NCBI RefSeq assembly: GCF_900107705.1
Contig: NZ_FNRE01000007.1
Span: 117,835 to 181,834 of the forward strand
Reading direction: 5' to 3'
From: Prevotella sp. tc2-28
GTDB taxonomy: Bacteria; Bacteroidota; Bacteroidia; Bacteroidales; Bacteroidaceae
Length of the DNA: 64,000 nucleotides
Positions 33,577-42,213 of the stretch are shown here, piece by piece (the stretch's first letter is position 1; each line of letters starts with the position of its first letter). Under the pieces are notes generated by a model. The model saw only the letters and a program-made list of their open reading frames with translations, did not search any database and was not told the DNA's origin. Both the position numbers and the translations under genes were made by a program.

Positions 33577-35451
33577 ATGGAAAAGAAGACTTTTGCCGTA
33601 CTCGGCATGATGTGTGCCGGATGTGCAGCCAATGTAGAGAAACGCCTTCAAAATACGGAAGGAGTGGTTCGTGCCGCAGTCAACCTGCCTGCACGCACAG
33701 CCTTGGTGGAATACGACGAACAGGTAACCTCACCTACCCTGCTGAAAGAAGCCCTCGCACAGATAGGCTACGACCTGGTGGTAGAGGAAGACCGCAACGT
33801 GGAGGCCATCGAACGACAAGCATACCGTTCCTTACAACGCAAGGTGCTAGTATCGTGGCTCTTTGCCTTGTTGGTGATGGCACTCTCGATGGGTTACATC
33901 AATATAGGTACACGCGATGTGCAAAACCAGACCATGCTCATCCTGGCACTGCTCAACATCCTCTATTGCGGCAAAGCATTTTATGTCAATGCCTTCCGCC
34001 AGCTGACCCACCTGTCAGCCAACATGGACACATTGGTAGCGCTGTCTACAGGCATCTCGTTTCTTTTCAGCACGTTCAACACCTTCTTCGGTGAGTCATA
34101 CTGGGGTACCAGAGGTATTGAGTGGCACACGTGGTTCGACGCCTCGGTGATGATCATCACCTTCGTGTTGACAGGCCGTCTGCTGGAAGAACGCGCCAAG
34201 CATGGCACGGCATCAGCCATTCGGGCATTGATGGGACTCACCCCCAAGACAGCCCGTCTCATTGTCGATGGCACCCCCGTTGACGCCCCTATCTCAGCCC
34301 TGCAGAAAGGCGACACCATCGAGGTACATGCCGGTGAGAAGATTCCTGTTGACGGCCAAGTAGTAGGCGATACCGTTTCTTCTGTCGACGAGAGTATGAT
34401 TACCGGCGAATCCGTCGCCGTAGAGAAGAAGCGAGGTGACAAGGTACTGGCAGGCACCATTGTCCGTGAAGGTACGTTTCGCATGAAGGCAGAGGAAGTC
34501 GGTCAGAAAACCGTCATCGCCAACATCATCCGCATGGTACAGGAGGCACAAGGTTCGAAAGCCCCTGTCCAGCGGACAGTAGACCGCATCGCCCTCATCT
34601 TCGTTCCTGCCGTAGGAGGCATCGCCCTGCTGACCTTCCTCTTATGGTACCTCATTGGTGGACAGGCATATCTGCCGCAGGCCATTCTCTCAGCAGTTTC
34701 TGTCTTGGTCATCGCCTGTCCTTGTGCGATGGGACTGGCCACACCCACTGCCCTGATGGTAGGCATTGGCAAGGCAGCAGAGAAGAATATCCTTATCAAG
34801 GATGCCACGGCACTGGAAGGACTGCGCCAGATAGATGCGATGGTCATGGATAAGACCGGTACGCTGACGCTTCCAAAGGACACTGCCCTCACCGCAGAAC
34901 AGCTGAAGCCACATGCCAGTGAGGCAATTCAGCAACTGCATAATCTGGGCATCGACATTTACCTGATGAGTGGTGACAAGGAAGAACGGGTAGCCCCTAT
35001 TGCCCGTGAGGCACACATCACTCACTACCACTCACAAGTACTGCCTCAGGACAAGGAAGACCTGGTCAAGAAGTTGCAGGCACAAGGCAAGCAGGTAGCC
35101 ATGGTTGGCGATGGCATCAACGACTCTCAGGCACTGGCTCGCGCTGATGTGAGCATCGCCATGGGGCGAGGCACTGATGTGGCGATGGACGTTGCCCAAG
35201 TCACGCTGATGGGCGACGACCTAAGACGCATCCCTGAGGCCATCAGTCTTTCCAAGAAGACCGTCAGCATGATTTACCAGAACCTCTTCTGGGCGTTCAT
35301 CTATAACCTGGTATGCATCCCCTTGGCGGCAGGCATATTAAAAGGCGTTATCCATTTCCAGATAACGCCTATGTGGGCTTCGGCCTTGATGGCCATGAGC
35401 TCGGTGAGCGTGGTGCTCAACTCGCTACGCCTCAAATGGATGGTCAAGTGA
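33577..35451 (+). CDS. P1B-type (copper) ATPase lacking the nucleotide-binding domain
   Basis: Membrane metal-transport ATPase homologue of 624 aa. Visible in order: HMA domain with CAGC (Cys13, Cys16), transmembrane helices, actuator motif TGES (about 276), CPC metal site (381-383), phosphorylation motif DKTGT (Asp425), SGD (465-467), GDGINDS (about 511) and the last two helices. Only about 42 residues separate Asp425 from the SGD Asp, whereas complete P1B pumps have a nucleotide-binding domain of over 100 residues there. The SEHP-type region and the Gly motifs of that domain are absent. The junction TLTLPKDTALTAEQLKP is in frame. Whether it is active is unknown. Start ATG 33577. Confidence 0.88.
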   Translation: MEKKTFAVLGMMCAGCAANVEKRLQNTEGVVRAAVNLPARTALVEYDEQVTSPTLLKEALAQIGYDLVVEEDRNVEAIERQAYRSLQRKVLVSWLFALLVMALSMGYINIGTRDVQNQTMLILALLNILYCGKAFYVNAFRQLTHLSANMDTLVALSTGISFLFSTFNTFFGESYWGTRGIEWHTWFDASVMIITFVLTGRLLEERAKHGTASAIRALMGLTPKTARLIVDGTPVDAPISALQKGDTIEVHAGEKIPVDGQVVGDTVSSVDESMITGESVAVEKKRGDKVLAGTIVREGTFRMKAEEVGQKTVIANIIRMVQEAQGSKAPVQRTVDRIALIFVPAVGGIALLTFLLWYLIGGQAYLPQAILSAVSVLVIACPCAMGLATPTALMVGIGKAAEKNILIKDATALEGLRQIDAMVMDKTGTLTLPKDTALTAEQLKPHASEAIQQLHNLGIDIYLMSGDKEERVAPIAREAHITHYHSQVLPQDKEDLVKKLQAQGKQVAMVGDGINDSQALARADVSIAMGRGTDVAMDVAQVTLMGDDLRRIPEAISLSKKTVSMIYQNLFWAFIYNLVCIPLAAGILKGVIHFQITPMWASALMAMSSVSVVLNSLRLKWMVK

Positions 35452-35452
35452 G

Positions 35453-36352
35453 TTATTTCGACTTGATATGAATCGTTTTGAGGTTCGACTGGTTAGTTTT
35501 ACTCGTCTTGCTCGTTTGACTGGCTTTAATGGTTTTGCCATTCCCCTTGTAATAGCGCAGTGCTTCCGGCATCCACTCCTGTATCTGCTTGATACGCGTA
35601 GCATCAGAGGGGTGGTCACTATAGAGGTCTGACTTCTGACTGCTACCGGTATGAGCAGCCATGCGCTGCCAGAAGCTGACGGCAACCTGCGGGTCGTAGC
35701 CTGCCATGGCAGCAAAGATAATGCCCAGGTGGTCGGCCTCACTCTCATGACTACGTGAGTATTTCAGGTTCTTGAAGTTAAACTGCTGCGACAAGGCCCA
35801 TTGACCAATGCTCTGTGCAGTGCTGCCCACGCCAATGGCTCCTGCCACGGCAGAGCCTATCTGCAGTCCGTACTGCTGCTTCATCTGAGTGCTCATCTGC
35901 TCAGCAGAGTGGCGAGCTACCGCATGGGCTATCTCATGCCCCAGCACAATGGCCAGCGAGGCCTCGTCCTGGGTGACGGGCAACAGTCCCTCATAGACAC
36001 AGATCAGTCCACCAGGCATACACCATGCATTCACCTGATTGTTCTGTACCAGGTTGAACTGCCACTTATAATACTGCACGTCAGCAGCCATGCCATTCGC
36101 CTTGAGATAGTTGGTCACTGCTGTAGCAAGACGCTCTCCCACCCGCTTCACCATGGCGGTGTTGGCACTGTTGGTAGAGAGTTTGGCACTCTTCATAAAT
36201 TCCTGATACTGCTGGGTGGAGAGGCTCAGCACCTCACCGTCGCTGACCAGCAGACTCTGCTGGCGTCCTGTTATAGGTACTGTCTTGGTGGTGCCACAGC
36301 CAATCATCACAGCAGCCATCACGCAAAACAACATCCACTTAATCTGTCTCAT
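35453..36352 (-). CDS. M48-family zinc metalloprotease lipoprotein
   Basis: 299-aa periplasmic or outer-membrane-anchored peptidase related to LoiP/BepA. Lipobox VMIGC (Cys about 19). Zinc site HEIAH (about residue 140) and the third ligand Glu in SRSHESEADHLG. A DHPSDATRI motif follows. The last ~28 residues are a Lys/Thr/Ser-rich tail (SQTSKTSKTNQSN) encoded by a degenerate 9-bp repeat. It lies 9 bp after the nucleotidyltransferase gene. Its stop is separated from the convergent ATPase stop by one base. Confidence 0.9.
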   Translation of the reverse strand: MRQIKWMLFCVMAAVMIGCGTTKTVPITGRQQSLLVSDGEVLSLSTQQYQEFMKSAKLSTNSANTAMVKRVGERLATAVTNYLKANGMAADVQYYKWQFNLVQNNQVNAWCMPGGLICVYEGLLPVTQDEASLAIVLGHEIAHAVARHSAEQMSTQMKQQYGLQIGSAVAGAIGVGSTAQSIGQWALSQQFNFKNLKYSRSHESEADHLGIIFAAMAGYDPQVAVSFWQRMAAHTGSSQKSDLYSDHPSDATRIKQIQEWMPEALRYYKGNGKTIKASQTSKTSKTNQSNLKTIHIKSK

Positions 36353-36361
36353 CTGTTTAAA

Positions 36362-37327
36362 TTATAATAAGTTCCACATCATTTGTATCGGATAGCACTT
36401 GACCAATGGCCACACCCGTCGACCATCCATCACCTGTTGCAACAGCAGACGGCCTTCTTTCTCCAGCGGCTTCAATGGCAGCTGAGCAGCATCCACGGCA
36501 AACACCTCCTGCATCACCCACATCACACCACGGGCAAAGCGGCTGATGCCTAGTGATTTCACGGCACCTTCAACCGACTGTTCACCCTTGAACGTGACAG
36601 GACGACCCTGCACCTTCTTCAAGATAAAGAAACAATCCATCAGCTGGCGCATGTCCACATGACCATATAGTGTCTGTTCGTAGAGACTGAGCAGTACCAC
36701 TACAACATGCATGCTGGAAGTAGGCAACACGAATCCACGCTCTTCACGATACAACTGTTCACGATTCTGGCGGAACCAACGTTGGGCGACTTCATTCTTC
36801 CAGAGGCTCTTGGTATGGACCACCTGTGTCAACAGACTGGCAGGAGTGTCTTCCCAGGCGTCAATCCACACCTGATGATGGTTTTGACGAATATCCTGGC
36901 GCCCAGTCTGTTGCACGAACTTTACCGCCTTCTGATGACCGCAGTCCACATAGACGTCGATGCCTGAGGGCTGTCGCAAATCCTTCAGTTCAGCACCATA
37001 GTAATGGGCCACGCCCTGCCCCAAGAGCAAGGTGTTGTAGATCTTCCGCTCCGTCAGCTTTTGCTGCAGCACGGCAGCTCGTTTGTCGGTAAGCACATTG
37101 GCACTGCGGATGTCCTCCGCTCCAGCCATCCAGTCGAGGCTGACCTCCTGAGGAGCGCGCAGTCCGAATTCAAACAGTTTCTCCACGCCCCTGTAGCAGA
37201 TGCCTACAACATGCTGTTTCAGTGCTTTCTGATAAAGCACCAACCACTCTTCTGGCTCTGGTCCGCGACTCAGACAGTTCTGCTGTCCGATAGCCACCTG
37301 CATCAATTCGTAAAACAGTTTATCCAT
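36362..37327 (-). CDS. Nucleotidyltransferase-fold protein of polysaccharide loci
   Basis: 321 aa resembling the uncharacterised nucleotidyltransferase family (PF14907 type) common in Bacteroidota capsule loci. Recognisable parts: YNTLLLGQGVAHYYGAELKDLRQPSGIDVYVD, where G-x-D resembles the metal-binding pair of nucleotidyltransferases, and the later HVDMRQLMDCFFIL. No signal peptide. Located between the DegT aminotransferase and the protease with operon spacing. Substrate unknown. Confidence 0.7.
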   Translation of the reverse strand: MDKLFYELMQVAIGQQNCLSRGPEPEEWLVLYQKALKQHVVGICYRGVEKLFEFGLRAPQEVSLDWMAGAEDIRSANVLTDKRAAVLQQKLTERKIYNTLLLGQGVAHYYGAELKDLRQPSGIDVYVDCGHQKAVKFVQQTGRQDIRQNHHQVWIDAWEDTPASLLTQVVHTKSLWKNEVAQRWFRQNREQLYREERGFVLPTSSMHVVVVLLSLYEQTLYGHVDMRQLMDCFFILKKVQGRPVTFKGEQSVEGAVKSLGISRFARGVMWVMQEVFAVDAAQLPLKPLEKEGRLLLQQVMDGRRVWPLVKCYPIQMMWNLL

Positions 37328-37358
37328 AGCCTAACCCTGTTATTTGTTCGTCTTTTAA

Positions 37359-38735
37359 TCAGGCAATAGCTGCCTTGATAGTCTCCACGATATATCTCAC
37401 GTCCTCGTCACTGACATAAGGACCGGCAGGCAGACACATACCCACCTTAAAGATACCTTCCGAAACGCCATTCACATACGCTGGTGCATTTTTATAGACT
37501 GGCTGACAATGCATTGGCTTCCATACCGGACGCGCCTCTATCTGAGCCTGATCCAAGTACACGCGCAACGCCTCCACGTTATCATTAGGCTGACAGTCCG
37601 TCGTAGCTGTTGCTGCCGTATGAATCACACCTGCGGCACCACCTACAGCCCCCGTCACGATGGTCTTATACGCATCCTCCTGCCCCTTCACCTTCACATC
37701 CTCATCAATGGTGATGGTACAAAGCCAGTAGTTCGAGTCGAAGACTGGCGTATTCCCGTGTTCGGAAATCCATTTCTTCGTTTCCTCATTTCCATTACTC
37801 ATTACTAATTCCTCATTACTCATTTGGCGATGCACATGAACACCCTTCACATCAGCCAACAGCTCCTCATAAAGAGCCTGCACATGCCTGTGGTGCTTCA
37901 GGTGCTCCTCAACCACTGTCATTTGTCCACGACCAATACCGGCGCAGATATTCGACATGCGGTAGTTGTATCCAATGGTCTCATGTTGGTAGTACGGATA
38001 GGACTCACGTGCCTGTGTTGCCAGCCACATCACCTTCTGCCAAGCTTCATCGTCAGGGCAGATTAGCGCACCGCCACCACTGGTTGTAATCATCTTATTG
38101 CCATTAAACGACAGCACGCCAAACTTACCAAACGTGCCCAGCACCTGTCCTTTGTAGCGAGAGCCAAACCCTTCGGCAGCATCCTCCACCACAGGAATGC
38201 CGTACTTGTTGGCAATCTCCATGATGCGGTCAGCCTTGTAAGGCATGCCATAGAGTGCCACTGGCACAATAGCCTTCGGAGCCTTTCCTGTCTTGGCGAT
38301 ACGATCCTTAATAGCCACCTCCAGCAGCTCCGGATCCATGTTCCACGTGTCAGGCTCCGAGTCCACCAATACAGGTGTAGCCCCCAGATACGCCACCGGA
38401 TGAGTAGATGCACAGAACGTAAACGACTGCACAATCACCTCATCCCCGGGACCAACCCCACACGCTATCAATCCCAAGTGCACTGCCGCCGTCCCAGCAC
38501 TCAACGCCACCACCCTTTTGTTCCCGTTCCCGTTAACGTTCCCGTTCCCGTTAGGGTTAAGGTTAGGGTTAGGGTTAGGGTTAACACGCAAGAACTCTTC
38601 GAGTTCCTTTTCAAACCCATTCACGTTTGGTCCCAATGGAACGACCCAGTTGGTATCGAAAGCCTCTTTGATATATTTTTGTTCCAATCCTGCCTCACTC
38701 ATGTGAGCCAGACATAAATAAATCCTTTTTCTCAT
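37359..38735 (-). CDS. DegT/DnrJ/EryC1-family sugar aminotransferase
   Basis: PLP enzyme making amino sugars for the polysaccharide (nucleotide-sugar 4-amino or 3-amino type). 458 aa from ATG 38735. Motifs: LSAGTAAVHLGLIACGVGPGDEVIVQSFTF (blocks), VVEDAAEGFGSRYKG, FNGNKMITTSGGG with the PLP Lys, and YNYRMSNICAGIGRGQM. Two low-complexity insertions break the normal chain: an Asn-x repeat of 11 units (about residues 51-72) and MSNEELVMSNGNEE (about 305-318), both repeat-encoded. These make it longer than usual relatives (about 370-400 aa). Own consensus promoter at 38751-38780. Confidence 0.9.
   Translation of the reverse strand: MRKRIYLCLAHMSEAGLEQKYIKEAFDTNWVVPLGPNVNGFEKELEEFLRVNPNPNPNLNPNGNGNVNGNGNKRVVALSAGTAAVHLGLIACGVGPGDEVIVQSFTFCASTHPVAYLGATPVLVDSEPDTWNMDPELLEVAIKDRIAKTGKAPKAIVPVALYGMPYKADRIMEIANKYGIPVVEDAAEGFGSRYKGQVLGTFGKFGVLSFNGNKMITTSGGGALICPDDEAWQKVMWLATQARESYPYYQHETIGYNYRMSNICAGIGRGQMTVVEEHLKHHRHVQALYEELLADVKGVHVHRQMSNEELVMSNGNEETKKWISEHGNTPVFDSNYWLCTITIDEDVKVKGQEDAYKTIVTGAVGGAAGVIHTAATATTDCQPNDNVEALRVYLDQAQIEARPVWKPMHCQPVYKNAPAYVNGVSEGIFKVGMCLPAGPYVSDEDVRYIVETIKAAIA
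37784..37824. repeat. Heptamer array (ACTCATT type) inside the DegT gene
   Basis: Units CCTCATT, TCCATT, ACTCATT, ACTAATT, CCTCATT, ACTCATT in tandem, encoding a Met-Ser-Asn-Glu-rich loop. Confidence 0.7.
38520..38585. repeat. Hexamer array (GTTNNN)11 inside the DegT gene
   Basis: Eleven 6-bp units GTT+NNN with NNN drawn from CCC, AAC, AGG, AAG. On the coding strand every second codon is AAC, giving Asn alternating with Pro, Leu, Gly or Val. Confidence 0.9.
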
Positions 38736-38750
38736 TCCAATATTTTTCTG

Positions 38751-38780
38751 CAAAGGTAGTGCAAATCGAGTGAAATACAA
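38751..38780 (-). promoter_or_regulatory. Promoter of DegT-nucleotidyltransferase-protease
   Basis: -7 TACCTTTG (38758-38751), -33 TTG (38780-38778), 19-nt spacer; the start codon at 38735 follows closely. Confidence 0.75.
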
Positions 38781-38831
38781 AATAAATCCAAATTTATTTT
38801 TATTTCCGAGATGCCGCCTACCTAAGACCGC

Positions 38832-38884
38832 AGGTCAAAGGTACTTATAAGCGAGTAAAAAAACAAGAGAATCTTGAGTTTTTT
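38832..38884. repeat. Direct repeat, copy 1, with a small hairpin
   Basis: Shares AGGTCAAAG, then a TAAGCGAGTAAAAAA block and CAAGAGAATCTTGAG, with the copy at 40748-40793. On the minus strand CAAGA/TCTTG plus a T-run resembles a terminator for the membrane protein gene at 38978. Confidence 0.7.
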
Positions 38885-38977
38885 CGAGCGTGAGTATCTT
38901 ATTTATAACGGATGACGCCACATTCCCCATTTATAAACTGTATATTTTAATTCAAAAGCAAGAGTCAGCAACGGATG

Positions 38978-40261
38978 CTACGCAAGAACAATCCATTTTC
39001 CTGTCAATATAAGATGTTTCAATTGCAGGGGGATAATCGGAAACATACCAGAAACACTGGCATGCATAAATCCCAAAGGTAAAGTCATTATTAATATGAA
39101 ATAGCCCCATGTGGTGTTCAGAACCGGAACCCGATCTATCCATCCTTGGAATCTCTCTGACATTCGCGTTAGGAATATAGGAAACTCATCTTTCCGATGG
39201 AAGAAATGAAAGAACATCAATGACCCAATGACCCAATAGGGGAAATCACGTCCCCAATCACATGAGACCAATAACATAAATGGGAAAATACAAATAAGCA
39301 TCAATATGACAACATTACTCAACAAAACATTATTGACTTTATTTACTTTCCAGATCCCAACATTAATGGTGTTAAATCGAGTCACAAGATAATAAATACA
39401 AACAAATAGATACAAATTAAATGGCCATGCAGGTATTTTCCAGATAAAATAAGGCATCCAAACACTTGGAAATGTAACATTTTGAATATCATATTCCAAA
39501 GACCAATTCATTGTCCTGCTCATATATGACTCTTTAACTAATTCCTCGGAGACAGAAAGATATGGACTCCAGGAATTCCATATTTGCGCCACTAATGCAC
39601 TATCACCATGCTTTGTGATTAAAACAATTAATACACATACAGGAAATAACCAATGAGAAATTAGGAAAAGAACAGCCTTTCCTCTTGTCTGAGTTATATA
39701 TAAATGATACATATCAAAAAGCACAATTGGTATCAGCATAAAAAACAAAGAGGCTTCATGTAACAAAAGACCTAATATCATTACAGCATTACATAACAGC
39801 ATCCACTTTATGTCCCCCTTTTTTACATATTCATAATAACACTTGTAACAAAGGAACGCCAATAGCAACAGCCAACAGTCTCGTCTGCCAATCAGGAAAT
39901 AAGGATCACATAAGTACACATACAAGCACATCGGGAATGGCAGCACAAACAATGACCATCCATTCTTTTTAAACAGCCAAACAAGAAGAGCTGTTAATAA
40001 TACGACACTAACATAATACAACAGGACAATGGCACTTGCTATCGAGAAATCAAAGACTCCTCTTGCCTGGAAAAGCAACTCCCCAAACAAGCCTCTTCTA
40101 ACAAGACCTCCTTGATAATTCACAAGCATTTCATTGATACAGCCATAATCATAGCCATAAACGCCATGAATATAATCCCATACATGCATTGTTGTCTGCC
40201 AGACCAATGCCAACAACATCACACAGAATGTGCTTCTATATATAATTTTCTTCACCATCAT
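38978..40261 (-). CDS. Polytopic membrane protein, possible polymerase or glycosyltransferase
   Basis: 427 aa with roughly ten hydrophobic helices spread along the chain. I do not recognise a defined family. Charged loop motifs between helices are VNYQGGLVRRGLFGEL near residue 48-63, FLIGRRDCWLLL and SCDWGRDFPYW. This loop-rich multi-helix layout suits a Wzy-type polymerase or a lipid-linked glycosyltransferase. It sits with a glycosyltransferase fragment between two direct repeats, and the sequence is AT-rich compared with the core genes. Function inferred from context only. Confidence 0.6.
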   Translation of the reverse strand: MMVKKIIYRSTFCVMLLALVWQTTMHVWDYIHGVYGYDYGCINEMLVNYQGGLVRRGLFGELLFQARGVFDFSIASAIVLLYYVSVVLLTALLVWLFKKNGWSLFVLPFPMCLYVYLCDPYFLIGRRDCWLLLLAFLCYKCYYEYVKKGDIKWMLLCNAVMILGLLLHEASLFFMLIPIVLFDMYHLYITQTRGKAVLFLISHWLFPVCVLIVLITKHGDSALVAQIWNSWSPYLSVSEELVKESYMSRTMNWSLEYDIQNVTFPSVWMPYFIWKIPAWPFNLYLFVCIYYLVTRFNTINVGIWKVNKVNNVLLSNVVILMLICIFPFMLLVSCDWGRDFPYWVIGSLMFFHFFHRKDEFPIFLTRMSERFQGWIDRVPVLNTTWGYFILIMTLPLGFMHASVSGMFPIIPLQLKHLILTGKWIVLA

Positions 40262-40287
40262 TACTCAGTTGTAAAGACAATATCAAA

Positions 40288-40620
40288 TCAACATTTGTAG
40301 GCGATAAAACCGCATATATCGTCTTGTTCTTTATCCGAATGAACATTATCTTCCCAAAACTTCAGACAATCTTCCACCACCCTTTCAGAACACAGATAGT
40401 CATCAGAATCCAGACACATAAACAACAGACCTTTCGCTTCTTCAACGGCTTTATTATGTGCCATCATCTTTCCTGCATTCTCAAGGTAGAATAAACGGAT
40501 ATCAAATTCCCCCTCTTTCAGCCATGCCCTTACCAGTTCATCCGTACCATCTGTTGAGCCGTCATCCACCACCAGCCACTTTCGCCTTGATAAATTCCTG
40601 AATATCGGCTGAAGTCACGT
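40288..40620 (-). pseudogene. GT2 glycosyltransferase fragment
   Basis: About 105 codons related to the intact GT2 at 43001-43879: WLVVDDGSTDGTDELV, then NAGKMMAHNKAVEEA and MCLDSDDYL (DxD). The first ~25 residues of a GT2 (TPTYNR start) are missing, with an in-frame stop upstream. The C-terminal two thirds are also missing, the frame ending at GFIAYKC. It has no convincing start codon in the right place. Most likely an inactive remnant. Confidence 0.75.
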
Positions 40621-40747
40621 TATAAATAGGAGAGCTCGCGAGTAGCCATTGACCTAACATAGGGAGTATCCAAGAAAAAGCAAAAAAAAAGCTTCATGTT
40701 GTGCCTAAGGTGTAAGATACGTAATCGACTTGTCGCTTTGCACCTTT

Positions 40748-40793
40748 AGGTCAAAGAATAAGCGAGTAAAAAACCAAGAGAATCTTGAGTTTT
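40748..40793. repeat. Direct repeat, copy 2, terminator-like
   Basis: Second copy of the 38832-38884 sequence. On the minus strand it begins right after the flippase stop codon, so it probably terminates that transcript. Confidence 0.7.
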
Positions 40794-42210
40794 ATTTTTT
40801 AATATACCCCATTAAGAAATCTATCGCTTTATCCTTCACCAGCCATCCCAACAAACCATACGACACAAAATAAGCAGCTAAAGATAAGACAAAACGCATA
40901 TAAAGGTCATCTACCAAGGCACTTATTAGGACACAACAAAGTATCGGCAACAAAGCATTCATAACAACGACGTACACTTCGCGTCCTTGCTCCAGCAAGG
41001 TGATACCGACCAGACGATAGACGAAATAGGAACTCACTAAGATATTGATGACGGCATAAGCGAGCAGTCCCCACACCATCACCAGCAACCCATATTGAAA
41101 CGTTATGAGCAGGATTAGAATTCCGAGAATCTTTTTGATCAATTCACAGATAAACAAGATATGTGTACGCCCAATGGCTTTGAACAAGTTTAAATACAGA
41201 TTCGACACTACATACGTCATGCTGGAGATACACATCACCTGCATCAGTGGTGCCATTTCCAACCACTTTTCCGTCAACAGAATCCGGATAATATCCTCCG
41301 CCTTTACCAATAGGAACACATTGACGGGAACCACGATAAAGGCAGAGGTATGTAAGATGCGTAAAGCTGCGACCTTCAACTGTTCCAAGTCATCCTGTAC
41401 CCTTGATAAGATGGGATACAAGGCTCGCATGCTCATATCGCTTAAGTTCAACGACACATAACCAGAATAATTCTCCGCACGGTTATATAATCCCAATTGA
41501 TGTGCGTCATAGCGCTTGCCTATCACCAGAGAATAAATATTATTATAGAGTGCATATACTAATGCCGTTAGAAGCATCGGCAGACCGAAGGTTATCAACT
41601 GGCGGAAGGACTCTATTGAGAATTTGAAGGTAGGATGCCAGCGCGTATAAACGTAATAGGCGATATTAATCAAGACAGCAGCGAGCAAAGTCTGCCCAAC
41701 CAATGCCCAATAGGCATAACCATGATACGCCATATACACAGCCACAGCACCGGCAAAGAAATATATCGTCGTAGAAGCGATGGCTAATTCTTTAAATCGC
41801 AACTGCCTTTGCAGTAATGAACGCGGCACAATACCCGCAGCATTAATCATCAATACCAGTGCCGATACGCGTAACACTTTTCCTAAATTCGGTGTCTGAT
41901 AGAAATCCTGGATTAATGGTGCTCCAAAAAACAGCAACAGGTACAACGCCACACTGATGGTAACTGAAAAGATAAAAGCAGAGTTGGCATCCTCTCGGGT
42001 ACATTCTTTTTTCTGAATTAGTGCCCCTTCCAGTCCACAGTCGATAAAGGCATTAGAGATGGCAAAGAATACGCCTTGCATGGCGATAACCCCGAAATCG
42101 AAAGGTGTCAAAAGCCGTGCCAAGACAATACCCACGCCAAACTGAATGCCAAACACGACAAACTGCTGAATACCACTCCACAGCAAACTTTTATGTGTGT
42201 CGCCCTTCAT
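40792..42210 (-). CDS. Polysaccharide flippase (WzxC-like, MOP superfamily)
   Basis: 472-aa lipid-linked oligosaccharide flippase with about 12-14 transmembrane helices. It opens SLLWSGIQQFVVFGIQFGVGIVLARLLTPFDFGVIAM (blocks) and has ALIQKKECTREDANSAF and GLYNRAENYSGY, typical of the lipopolysaccharide biosynthesis/WzxC family. It moves undecaprenyl-linked repeat units across the inner membrane. The next gene upstream ends 3 bp away. The stop codon is flush with the direct repeat. Confidence 0.9.
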   Translation of the reverse strand: MKGDTHKSLLWSGIQQFVVFGIQFGVGIVLARLLTPFDFGVIAMQGVFFAISNAFIDCGLEGALIQKKECTREDANSAFIFSVTISVALYLLLFFGAPLIQDFYQTPNLGKVLRVSALVLMINAAGIVPRSLLQRQLRFKELAIASTTIYFFAGAVAVYMAYHGYAYWALVGQTLLAAVLINIAYYVYTRWHPTFKFSIESFRQLITFGLPMLLTALVYALYNNIYSLVIGKRYDAHQLGLYNRAENYSGYVSLNLSDMSMRALYPILSRVQDDLEQLKVAALRILHTSAFIVVPVNVFLLVKAEDIIRILLTEKWLEMAPLMQVMCISSMTYVVSNLYLNLFKAIGRTHILFICELIKKILGILILLITFQYGLLVMVWGLLAYAVINILVSSYFVYRLVGITLLEQGREVYVVVMNALLPILCCVLISALVDDLYMRFVLSLAAYFVSYGLLGWLVKDKAIDFLMGYIKK

Positions 42211-42213
42211 GAC

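Noticed and set aside
38550..38585. TTAGGG units resembling telomere repeats
   Set aside because: They are part of a mixed GTTNNN array inside a coding frame of a bacterial chromosome.
38400..38717. Open frames on the plus strand across the hexamer arrays, Pro/Leu/Gly-rich
   Set aside because: They are shadows opposite the DegT and sugar transferase genes, produced by the repeats.
40288..40572. Small complete glycosyltransferase of 94 aa
   Set aside because: It begins inside the nucleotide-binding motif and lacks most of the GT2 fold; only a fragment.
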